From: Bacillota bacterium
GTDB lineage: Bacteria; Bacillota; Thermincolia; Thermincolales; UBA2595
Length of the DNA stretch: 33,715 bases
Direction: 5' to 3'
Assembly (NCBI GenBank): GCA_021847735.1
Contig: JAJZQD010000020.1
Coordinates: 1 to 33,715, forward strand
Part shown: one piece after another, positions 24,122-31,732 of the stretch
Layout of the letters: the number at the start of each line of letters is the position of its first letter
How positions within the stretch are numbered: position 1 is the first letter of the stretch
Notes under the pieces: generated by a model
Seen by the model: only the letters and a program-made list of their open reading frames with translations
What the model was told of the DNA's origin: nothing
Database searches by the model: none
Position numbers and translations under genes: made by a program

Positions 24122-25873
24122 GTGCGTCGTACAAAAATAGTCTGTACTATCGGGCCCGCCAGTGACTCGGTGGGAACCCTGAAATCCATAATTACTGGCG
24201 GGATGAATGTAGCCAGGCTAAATTTCTCCCACGGTACCCATGAAGAACATGCCAAGAGGGTTCAGATGATTCGGCAGGCTGCCGGCGAACTTGGGTCTGT
24301 TATCGGGATAATGCTTGACACCAAAGGCCCAGAAATAAGGACCGGACTGCTCGACAAAGAAAAAACCTCCCTTATTGCCGGAAACAACATAGTGTTAACC
24401 ACTGATGATATTAAAGGAACCGCTGAGCGAATTTCTATAAGTTACAAGGGTTTACCCGGTGACGTCAAAACCGGTTCCAGAATTCTTCTGGCTGATGGGC
24501 TGGTGGAACTTAAGGTGCTGTCAGTTGAAGGGCCCGAGATACTTTGCCGCATTGTAAACGGCGGGGAGATCGGAAGTCAAAAGAATGTTAACCTACCCGG
24601 TGTGGTTCTTAACCTCCCGGCGATTACAGATAAAGATGTAGATGATATTAGATTTGCCGTGGAAAAAGGCTTTGACTTTATCGCTGCATCGTTTGTCAGG
24701 ACTGCAGCTGATGTGCTGGCTGTCAGGGGAGTACTGGAGGAAAACGGTTCCAATATCGAGATTATCGCTAAAATAGAAAACCACCAGGGTGTGGAAAACA
24801 TTAACGGAATCCTTAAGGTGGCTGATGGGATTATGGTGGCCCGGGGTGACCTCGGGGTTGAGATTCCCACGGAAGAGGTTCCTATCACCCAGAAGATGAT
24901 TATTCAAAAATGCAACCGGGTGGGTAAGCCTGTTATCACTGCTACCCAAATGCTTGAATCAATGATAAACAATCCCCGCCCGACCAGGGCGGAAGCTACC
25001 GATGTGGCTAATGCCATATTTGACGGAACAGATGCCATAATGCTGTCAGGTGAAACGGCGGCCGGCAAATACCCTGTCGAGGCAGTGACGATAATGGACA
25101 AAATTGCCGTCCGTACCGAGAGAGCGCTTGGCTTTGAGGAACTACTTGGCAGAAAAGAAATTTCCCCCTCGCGAACAGTCACAGATGCTATCAGCCATGC
25201 TACCTGCACAACGGCCCTGGACCTTGGTGCCACTGCAATTATCACGTCCACCAAATCCGGTCATACAGCACGGATGGTTTCCAAATACCGTCCCAAAGCC
25301 CGCATCATTGCCGTAACACCTAAAATGGATGTGGTCCGTAAGCTATCGCTGGTTTGGGGCGTTATGCCGCTGCTCGTGTCAGAGACCCGTAACACTGACG
25401 ATATGATTGCCGGTGCAATCAAAACAGCACTGTCAGCTGACCTTATCAAATGTGGTGACCTGGTAGTGATAACTGCCGGTATTCCGGTGGGTGTGCCAGG
25501 GACAACCAACCTGTTGAAAGTGCACATCGTCGGGGATGTGGTGGCCAGAGGTACCGGTATCGGGGCAAGGCCCGTAACCGGCATAGTTAAGGTGGTGCGA
25601 ACAGCTAAAGAGGCAAATGAAAACATAGTGGACGGTGATATCCTTGTCACTTTATCCACAGACAAGGATTTTGTCCCTGCCATGGAAAAAGCCGCTGCTG
25701 TGATTACAGAAGCAGGCGGATTGACCTCTCACGCCGCGATTGTGGGACTCAACATCGGAATTCCGGTGGTGGTAGGCGTTGACGGTGCGACATCAATGCT
25801 GGAAACCGGTATTACCGTAACAGTTGACGGGGCAAGGGGACTGGTATACCGGGGAGCTACAAGGGTATTGTAA
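24122..25873 (+). CDS. pyk: Pyruvate kinase with C-terminal PEP-utilising domain
   Basis: Pyk converts PEP and ADP to pyruvate and ATP. The 583-residue protein is the long Bacillus-type form. The catalytic barrel has CTIGPAS, MNVARLNFSHG, MLDTKGPEIRTG, IAKIENHQGVENI, MVARGDLGVEIP and ITATQMLESMI. The C-terminal extra domain (about 475-583) matches the PEP-utilising mobile domain, with DGDILVTLSTDKDFV and GGLTSHAAIVGL, including a TSHAA histidine motif. GTG 24122 is chosen because GGGGAGG (24106-24112) gives normal spacing; an upstream in-frame TTG at 24104 would sit on the ribosome site. A repeat element lies directly downstream. Confidence 0.96.
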   Translation: MRRTKIVCTIGPASDSVGTLKSIITGGMNVARLNFSHGTHEEHAKRVQMIRQAAGELGSVIGIMLDTKGPEIRTGLLDKEKTSLIAGNNIVLTTDDIKGTAERISISYKGLPGDVKTGSRILLADGLVELKVLSVEGPEILCRIVNGGEIGSQKNVNLPGVVLNLPAITDKDVDDIRFAVEKGFDFIAASFVRTAADVLAVRGVLEENGSNIEIIAKIENHQGVENINGILKVADGIMVARGDLGVEIPTEEVPITQKMIIQKCNRVGKPVITATQMLESMINNPRPTRAEATDVANAIFDGTDAIMLSGETAAGKYPVEAVTIMDKIAVRTERALGFEELLGRKEISPSRTVTDAISHATCTTALDLGATAIITSTKSGHTARMVSKYRPKARIIAVTPKMDVVRKLSLVWGVMPLLVSETRNTDDMIAGAIKTALSADLIKCGDLVVITAGIPVGVPGTTNLLKVHIVGDVVARGTGIGARPVTGIVKVVRTAKEANENIVDGDILVTLSTDKDFVPAMEKAAAVITEAGGLTSHAAIVGLNIGIPVVVGVDGATSMLETGITVTVDGARGLVYRGATRVL

Positions 25874-25878
25874 ACTAG

Positions 25879-25997
25879 AGTGAACTCGTTCAGCTAAAGC
25901 TGAACATCGAAACTTCAGTGGGGGACTCTACCCCCACTGAAGCAGAAAAGTGGAAACTCCACCTAATAGAAGGTGGAGTCTTGGAATTGGGATAAAA
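25879..25997 (+). repeat. 119-bp three-hairpin repeat, copy 2 (IS605/omega-RNA-like)
   Basis: Same unit and orientation as 4305-4423, differing at two positions: GAAGCAG here for GAAACAG, and CCTAATAG for CCTTATAG. All three hairpins are kept. It starts 5 bases after the pyk stop codon and ends 18 bases before the terminator that probably belongs to pyk, so it appears to have inserted into the pyk 3' untranslated region. No transposase or TnpB gene is present in the window. Confidence 0.85.
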
Positions 25998-26015
25998 GAG
26001 ATTTCAAGAAGTAAC

Positions 26016-26045
26016 AAGCCCCATTCCAAGAGGGGCTTTTTTTTT
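26016..26045 (+). terminator. Terminator, probably of pyk
   Basis: AAGCCCC (26016-26022) pairs with GGGGCTT (26032-26038), followed by a nine-T run to 26045. The repeat unit lies between it and the pyk stop codon. Confidence 0.85.
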
Positions 26046-26789
26046 GCCCAAATCAAAGAAGCTGCCTTTTTTCCCAGTAACTATTTCCAACAAATTCTGC
26101 GCACCCCCCTAGCCAAGAAAACCGTGTCAATAAAGAAATATTTTGTGCAGCTATAGGCAGGGGGATTCTAGGCGGCACTGAATTTGAATAAAATTGATGA
26201 CGAAACATGCCCAGGTTTGTAAAAAAAGGAAAAAATGTTTTTGTAATAGACTGCCACTTTCAACATTGTTTTTAAAACATTGTTGATAGAATGGATAATG
26301 AGAGCCACTATTATGTTTTATTGGAAGAGGGCCGTTCTCTTGCTAACAACTTTTCCGGATAGTCCTACGACAATCAAATAACTTTCTTAAGGAATTTGTC
26401 GAATAGCAAAGATTTTTCCTTTAGTAGAAACTGTAAGTTGGTTCAAATTTTATAAAAGGGTCAATAAAATATATCTGAACAAATATCGACATTACAAAGG
26501 TTGACTTTGTGAAATTAATGTCAATTAACAACAAAAAATTGTGCCTTTTGGCAGAAGAAAAATTTATTGTTATTTAATTATTTGTTTTTAGGTGACTCAT
26601 ATTTGACGATTTCGACAACGGTAATCATTATAATTAAAATCGAGATACAAGAAAATCTGGTTCGGAAGCAGCAACCGAAAGATAAATATTCGGAAACCTG
26701 TGAAATAAGTCACATAATAAAGGACTTTTATTTTAAAGATGAGTGAAGGCGGGCCCGTACAGAAACAAGTTAGCGACAAGGAGGGCCAA
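26046..26789. promoter_or_regulatory. AT-rich upstream region of the cytochrome cluster
   Basis: These 744 bases contain no convincing gene. They hold a 27-base near-perfect palindrome (26260-26286), two exact Spo0A-box matches (TGTCGAA 26397-26403 and TTCGACA 26611-26617) and an inverted repeat GACATTA-CAAAG / CTTTG…TAATGTC (26488-26522). A TATAAT at 26629-26634 has a TTGACG at 26603-26608, but 20 bases apart, which suggests an activator-dependent promoter or a different -35. The AAGGAGGG ribosome site (26778-26785) closes the region. The many sites suggest complex regulation; the regulators are not proven. Confidence 0.55.
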
Positions 26790-27989
26790 ATGAGTTACAA
26801 TAACAATCCAATTAAAGGCAAGAAAAAACTGCTGACTACTTTTTTGATGTCTTTGTGGTTAGTTCCATTAACAATTTACGGAGGGATAAAGGTTGTCGAT
26901 TACCCTGGTCGATGTGCGCTATGCCATTCGATGAAGCCCGAGTATTATACATGGCAGGCGTCAACCCACGGTAAGGCTGAGGTGAGCTGCGTGTCGTGCC
27001 ATTCTCCCCAGGGAATCAGTAATATAATCAAAGACAAACTAAGGAGCTTTAAGCAGATATATTACACGGTGACAAATAATTACACATCTCCTATTAGAAT
27101 AATTTATACCGTTCAGGACGGCGCATGTGAACGGTGCCATGATATGAACAAACGGCTAATATCTCCTTCCAAAGCCCCGGATTTGAAAGTACCCCACAAA
27201 GTACATAAAGAAGCAGGCATTTTATGTTCTAAGTGCCATGCCGGGACAGCCCACGGTAATATTCCAGACCGCAAAGTTAGCTATGCGGCCGATTACAAGA
27301 AATGGAATGAGCTGTTGGGCAAATCTATGATGAGCGATCCCCGGTATGTCAGGCCTCAAATGGAGACTTGCATGCGCTGCCACACTTTGCGCAAGGCTAC
27401 CCTGAAGTGTAAGAGCTGCCATCCCAGCGGTAAACTGCCTGCTACCCACAAAAACAGTGATTTCCGGAATAGAAGCCATGGGATGATGGCCAAACAGGGG
27501 CTGGAAGAATGTAATTCGTGTCATGGTTCTATGTCTGACAAGCCGGTTGAGGTTTTTAAAGAACCGGAGGTATTTAAACAGTTTCTCAACGAAGAAGTGC
27601 CAAAAAAACAACCTTCTCCTTTAATACCTTATGCGAGGGGCAATAGTTTCTGCCGGAATTGCCACGCCAAACGCCCACCAAGCCACATCGTGCCTGGCTA
27701 TAAACAGTCCCATGGTGAATCTGCCAGCAAAGACAAGACCCGTTGTGCCGTATGTCATGATAATAATGCGGTATCGGGGACAACAGGAGCCAAGCCGGTC
27801 AGTGCGTATGGCGAAACAGTGACTCTCGTGGGCTGCAGTTCCTGCCACCCAAGCAGTCACTCTGATTCTGTCCAGTGGCAGAAGGGATACCACCCCTATC
27901 CTATTCCAACCCCCCCGAGATTAACCAGGTCGTGCTACTCATGCCACGATGAAACGAAGTGTGGTAAGTGTCACGACGTGTTAAAATAG
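26790..27989 (+). CDS. 12-haem c-type cytochrome, NapC/NirT-like, membrane anchored
   Basis: This 399-residue protein has one N-terminal membrane helix (about 13-33) followed directly by CALCHSMKPEYYTW (first haem Cys at C42) and CVSCHSPQG (C67), like NapC/NirT quinol dehydrogenases. Twelve CXXCH motifs are present, the last at C391 near the C-terminus. The probable role is to oxidise membrane quinol and pass electrons outward. ATG 26790 is chosen for AAGGAGGG just upstream; an in-frame ATG at 26739 has only a distant weak site. The NapC-like start extended by about ten further haems is unlike the usual 4-haem form. It heads a cluster of electron-transfer genes. Confidence 0.9.
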   Translation: MSYNNNPIKGKKKLLTTFLMSLWLVPLTIYGGIKVVDYPGRCALCHSMKPEYYTWQASTHGKAEVSCVSCHSPQGISNIIKDKLRSFKQIYYTVTNNYTSPIRIIYTVQDGACERCHDMNKRLISPSKAPDLKVPHKVHKEAGILCSKCHAGTAHGNIPDRKVSYAADYKKWNELLGKSMMSDPRYVRPQMETCMRCHTLRKATLKCKSCHPSGKLPATHKNSDFRNRSHGMMAKQGLEECNSCHGSMSDKPVEVFKEPEVFKQFLNEEVPKKQPSPLIPYARGNSFCRNCHAKRPPSHIVPGYKQSHGESASKDKTRCAVCHDNNAVSGTTGAKPVSAYGETVTLVGCSSCHPSSHSDSVQWQKGYHPYPIPTPPRLTRSCYSCHDETKCGKCHDVLK

Positions 27990-28026
27990 ATAATTTTTAA
28001 AATAAGCAGACAGGAGGACGAGCAAA

Positions 28027-28707
28027 ATGTCGGTTACCAATACGGAAGTTAAACACGTTCGAAACGCAGTTTCTTCAGGCGGAAGGAAAAGAGACTATTT
28101 TAAGCTTTGGGAAGCAAGCCTATTAATTCTTTTGACAGTGGTAATAAGCATAAGCTCATGGTATACGGTGGGTAAGATGTTCTTTTGGAGTGGACTTGAT
28201 CAGAAAAGGGTTAAACAACAGTTGGAGTTCCTGTCCAAAAAGGTTGAAGCCGAACCCAAAAACCTGGAATACCGGGTTGGCCTTGGATATACCTACTTCT
28301 TAAACGGAGACAATGAAAATGCCACAAAACAACTCAACCAGGTTCTGGAAATCGATAAGAATTATTACGACGGCCACTACAACCTGGGACTTGTTTTAAA
28401 AGATGAGGGAAAACTTGACGATGCTTTGGAACACTTCCAAAAATGTGTAGAGATATCTCCCAAGGACTACAAGGGATTTCTCCAAAAGGGCGTTACCTAT
28501 AGGAAGATGAAGATGTACAAAGAGGCCGTTGAATCTTTAAATCGTGCTAATCTTCTTATGCCAGGGAGGGCGGATACCATTTATGAAATAGGTATGGTTG
28601 CCGAAGACAAGGGAGACAAAACCATTGCTGCCGGGATATACAAAGAAGCTTTACGGTATGACCCTATGTTTAAAGATGCCTTGGAGGCTCTGAAACGAGT
28701 ACAGTGA
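28027..28707 (+). CDS. Membrane-anchored TPR protein
   Basis: In this 226-residue protein a charged N-terminus is followed by one membrane helix (about 30-50, LLILLTVVISISSWYTV), then about four TPR repeats: YRVGLGYTYFLNGDNENATKQL, GHYNLGLVLKDEGKLDDALEHF, GFLQKGVTYRKMKMYKEAVESL and YEIGMVAEDKGDKTIAAGIY (each shown within its repeat). The TPR part probably faces outside and may hold partner proteins or help assemble the cytochromes. The AGGAGGACGAG ribosome site supports ATG 28027. It lies 37 bases after the 12-haem gene, so it is very likely in the same operon. No enzymatic motif is seen. Confidence 0.88.
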   Translation: MSVTNTEVKHVRNAVSSGGRKRDYFKLWEASLLILLTVVISISSWYTVGKMFFWSGLDQKRVKQQLEFLSKKVEAEPKNLEYRVGLGYTYFLNGDNENATKQLNQVLEIDKNYYDGHYNLGLVLKDEGKLDDALEHFQKCVEISPKDYKGFLQKGVTYRKMKMYKEAVESLNRANLLMPGRADTIYEIGMVAEDKGDKTIAAGIYKEALRYDPMFKDALEALKRVQ

Positions 28708-28778
28708 AAACAAGATAAGTCCATCAAACTGCAAAGTTGACGAGCGGACCTTAAAAACAGGACTGAAACGGAGTTGAT

Positions 28779-29783
28779 TTGACAATGGAAGAAAGGGTTA
28801 ACCCGAAATGGACATTTAGAAAGAAAAATGTTTACAATCTCATGGCAGTGATATTTCTGGCCATCTCAACAGCCTTCGGGTATATGTTTTATACTGACAC
28901 AGACGTAACATCAATACCAAATAAGGTTAATCCCGCTGGTCCCCCTACCTTCAGCAGAATGCTGTACGGGGGATTCGGTGAAGAAGCCCTGGTCAAAGGA
29001 ATGGATGTTAGTGTAATTGGTGATAACATTTATGTTACAGACGCAAAAAGCAAGAGGGTGCAGGTCTTTAACCCGGACGGGACTCTGCGGCTTAGGTTTG
29101 GCACGGAGGGAAATAAACCGGGTGAATTCAATTTTCCATACGGTATTGCAGGTGACAGCAAGAATAACGTATATGTAGTGGATTTATACAATGGATGTAT
29201 TTCTGTCCATGACAGCAACGGAAAATTTCTCAGGTACTTTGCCGAGAAGGACCCCAAGGAAATGGTTATTGACAGTCCGGGTGGGCTTAGAATAGTCGAT
29301 GATAAGTTATATGTGACTGAAATTAAAAGAGGAAAAATCTATGTGTTCGACCTCACCGGTAAAAAGCTGCTGGAAGTCGGAAAACCCGGGATAATGCCCG
29401 GGGAATTACGTTCCCCCAATGCAGTAACTGCCGACGCTGAAGGCAATATCTATGTGACTGATACAGGTAACCAGCGAATCCAGATTTATGATAAAACAGG
29501 GAAGTTCATAAGAAGCATAAACGGCAGCAAGGATGGGAAGGGGACGTCCTCCCTGGTTAACCCCCGCGGCATCGCTCTTGATTCACGGGGGAACATCTTA
29601 GTGGTAAGCAACCTGACACATTTTGTTTTCGCCTTTGACAAGGAGGGGAACGAGATATACACCTTCGGCGGCAACGGTGGGGCCACTTACCAATTTAGCC
29701 TGCCAAACGGCCTTTGTATTGATAAAAATGGCAGTATATATGTGACAGACACCGCTAACCAGCGGGTGGCAATTTATGATTAA
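28779..29783 (+). CDS. Membrane-anchored NHL-repeat beta-propeller protein
   Basis: This 334-residue protein has a membrane helix near the N-terminus (about 18-40) and then about six NHL-type repeats (about 65-334). They show the typical pattern of FPYGIAGDSKNNVYVVD, SPNAVTADAEGNIYVTDTGN, NPRGIALDSRGNILVVS and LPNGLCIDKNGSIYVTDTAN followed by QRVAIYD or QRIQIYD. A six-bladed propeller outside the membrane is expected. Such proteins often accompany multihaem cytochromes as docking or scaffold partners. TTG 28779 is 6 bases after CGGAG; ATG 28785 is an alternative start. No cysteine haem motif is present. Confidence 0.88.
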   Translation: MTMEERVNPKWTFRKKNVYNLMAVIFLAISTAFGYMFYTDTDVTSIPNKVNPAGPPTFSRMLYGGFGEEALVKGMDVSVIGDNIYVTDAKSKRVQVFNPDGTLRLRFGTEGNKPGEFNFPYGIAGDSKNNVYVVDLYNGCISVHDSNGKFLRYFAEKDPKEMVIDSPGGLRIVDDKLYVTEIKRGKIYVFDLTGKKLLEVGKPGIMPGELRSPNAVTADAEGNIYVTDTGNQRIQIYDKTGKFIRSINGSKDGKGTSSLVNPRGIALDSRGNILVVSNLTHFVFAFDKEGNEIYTFGGNGGATYQFSLPNGLCIDKNGSIYVTDTANQRVAIYD

Positions 29784-29895
29784 AGGTTAGGGCTGACCTC
29801 CCGACCGAAGTTTATGAAGAAAGGAGGGTAGGGGTAAAGTGTAGACCCGGTTGGGTGGGTATAAACCTAGACATTACTAATAGGAGGGGAGATTC

Positions 29896-31557
29896 ATGCG
29901 TAAATTATTCGTAGTATTGTTCACCCTGATTTTCCTAGTGGGCATTACTACAGCCGCTTATGCCGCCAGTGGACAACTGAATGGTGCGCCGCAAACCTTG
30001 GGCGCGAGCGACTACAACCCCTATCCGGGCTATGAATTTGTTCCCGGTTATGGCGACTCAATGGACAACGATCTGGAATATTACAATGCCAACAACTCTG
30101 GTGAAGGCGTTAGTACAAACAACGGAACCACTCTTGGTACTGTAATAAAGTCTGACAACATGAAAGACACTGCTGCCAGTGCCGTATACTCGGTACAAAG
30201 AACCCATGGCGAATACAAGAACAACACCAACTCCTGCGCCAGCTGCCACCAGACTCACACCGCAGCAGCAGCAGGCCTGTTGATTAAAGACAGTGTATTC
30301 ACCACTTGTTCCGCCTGTCATGACGGAACCCTCGGGTTCTACAACGTATTTACCCCGTCATCTGCCGGTACCTTCGGCGGAACCAAAGCCGGTAATGCTT
30401 CCGTACACATGGCTGACGGAACCTTTGAGCAGAAGTATGCTCCCGGTGGTAACCTAACCCTGACCGGTTCAGACAATGGCGGCTGGACTGAAATGTTTGA
30501 CTGTGCTTCCTGCCATGCTCCGCACGGTTCTTACAGTGACCGTCTGCTCCACTACAACCCCAACGACATGGCCAACACCTCTATTGCCAACAAAGGTCAG
30601 AAACTTGTCGACAATACTGTTGTTGATGTCCTTCCCGATCCTGCCACAGCCACTGTTGATTTAGTTGTGTACAGGACCACAGCCGGCACTGCAGGGATTG
30701 ACGCAGCTTTAGAGACCGGCACTACCCCGGTTATTGTTGTCATGAAGCTGACATCGACTGAAGACAGAACTGTTTATCCTCCTGTAACCACCAAATCATG
30801 GGTAAGAGATACAACCCCATGGCTCTATGGCTACAAATTTGACGAGTATCATTTTGGACGCCAGTATAACAGCGTATTTTACAACGATACACTCCCGGTT
30901 GACCAGGCTGTTTACTACAACAAGCAAATGACCAAGATAGTTATCAACTACGGTCAAGCCTACGCTAAGACTGGTGGCACTGCCGCCCAAGCTAACATTG
31001 GCGATATCGCCAACGCCAACAGGGCTGACGTCGCCCGCGTATATGTAACGAAGCTTGGCAATACCAAATATCCCATCACCCCGGTTGCGGGCGCTCCTGT
31101 TGGTTACGCCGTATTTAAGGTTAACCCGAATGTTTACGACGAAACCGGAATGGGCGTACCCATTGGCAAGTACTGCGGCGCATGCCATACCGACTACAGG
31201 GCCGCTTCCGGTGGCAATACCGGTATGTACACAGTGGCATACCGCCATACCACCGATAATGATAACTACACCTGTCTGAAGTGCCACTTTGCACACGGTA
31301 CTGACGTAACTGTTATGGCTGATGCCAAGGATCAGACTGTTGCATCCCTGACACTTACCGTTGGTGAAGAAATGGCCAAGGCTTACATGCTGGATAAGAA
31401 CCCGTCCTCCGCACTGAAGAGATACACCAACATGGCTGTATGCTGGAAGTGCCACACCTCTTCTAAGTCTGAAGAGCTGAGAAACAACAAATACTATTGG
31501 GACAACTGGAAACCCAATAATGCTGGCCTTGTTCCTGAAGGACCTACTAACTGGTAA
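29896..31557 (+). CDS. Secreted 6-haem c-type cytochrome
   Basis: This 553-residue protein has a clear signal peptide (MRKLFVVLFTLIFLVGITTAAYA, cleavage near AYA-AS). Six CXXCH motifs have their first Cys at 114, 138, 203, 427, 460 and 516; several sit in the doubled-CXXCH pattern (CASCHQTHT, CSACHDGT, CASCHAPHG). About 220 residues (208-426) without haem motifs lie between the third and fourth, rich in Tyr, Thr and Val, and may form a separate beta-type domain. Codon use favours AAC over AAT (about 31 to 11 by my hand count), suggesting high expression. GAGGGGAG lies before ATG. The likely role is electron transfer at the cell surface or wall. Confidence 0.88.
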   Translation: MRKLFVVLFTLIFLVGITTAAYAASGQLNGAPQTLGASDYNPYPGYEFVPGYGDSMDNDLEYYNANNSGEGVSTNNGTTLGTVIKSDNMKDTAASAVYSVQRTHGEYKNNTNSCASCHQTHTAAAAGLLIKDSVFTTCSACHDGTLGFYNVFTPSSAGTFGGTKAGNASVHMADGTFEQKYAPGGNLTLTGSDNGGWTEMFDCASCHAPHGSYSDRLLHYNPNDMANTSIANKGQKLVDNTVVDVLPDPATATVDLVVYRTTAGTAGIDAALETGTTPVIVVMKLTSTEDRTVYPPVTTKSWVRDTTPWLYGYKFDEYHFGRQYNSVFYNDTLPVDQAVYYNKQMTKIVINYGQAYAKTGGTAAQANIGDIANANRADVARVYVTKLGNTKYPITPVAGAPVGYAVFKVNPNVYDETGMGVPIGKYCGACHTDYRAASGGNTGMYTVAYRHTTDNDNYTCLKCHFAHGTDVTVMADAKDQTVASLTLTVGEEMAKAYMLDKNPSSALKRYTNMAVCWKCHTSSKSEELRNNKYYWDNWKPNNAGLVPEGPTNW

Positions 31558-31567
31558 GTAAAAAAAT

Positions 31568-31594
31568 AGCTAACAAAATCGCCTTTTGTTAGCT
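31568..31594 (+). terminator. Hairpin after the 6-haem gene
   Basis: AGCTAACAAAA (31568-31578) pairs perfectly with TTTTGTTAGCT (31584-31594). No T tract follows, so it may stabilise the 3' end of the message rather than terminate. Confidence 0.55.
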
Positions 31595-31617
31595 CATGAA
31601 AAGTAATACCTAATTTG

Positions 31618-31666
31618 GCTAAGGTATTATGCCTGGCATAATACCTTAGCTCCTTCTATATTTTTT
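31618..31666 (+). terminator. Perfect 16-bp hairpin terminator
   Basis: Bases 31618-31633 pair perfectly with 31635-31650 (arms start GCTAAGGTATT and end AATACCTTAGC), followed by a T-rich run TCCTTCTATATTTTTTTC. AATACCTA (31606-31613) could instead pair with TAAGGTATT (31620-31628), giving an alternative structure. Confidence 0.8.
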
Positions 31667-31732
31667 TCTTATCTTAATTCTAATCCAAAAATTCGGCTCC
31701 TGTCAACATTTCGTCCAAAAAGGGGGATCTAT

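Noticed and set aside
26507-26524. Rex-like site TTGTGAAATT…GTCAA
   Set aside because: The left half fits the Rex consensus but the right half does not; not good enough to call.
26597-26779. 60-codon minus-strand frame in the cytochrome upstream region
   Set aside because: AT-rich, no ribosome site, ends inside the neighbouring gene's leader; no family resemblance.
30796-31455. 219-codon minus-strand frame opposite the 6-haem cytochrome
   Set aside because: Caused by the strong codon bias of the cytochrome gene; the sense strand has signal peptide, haem motifs and ribosome site.
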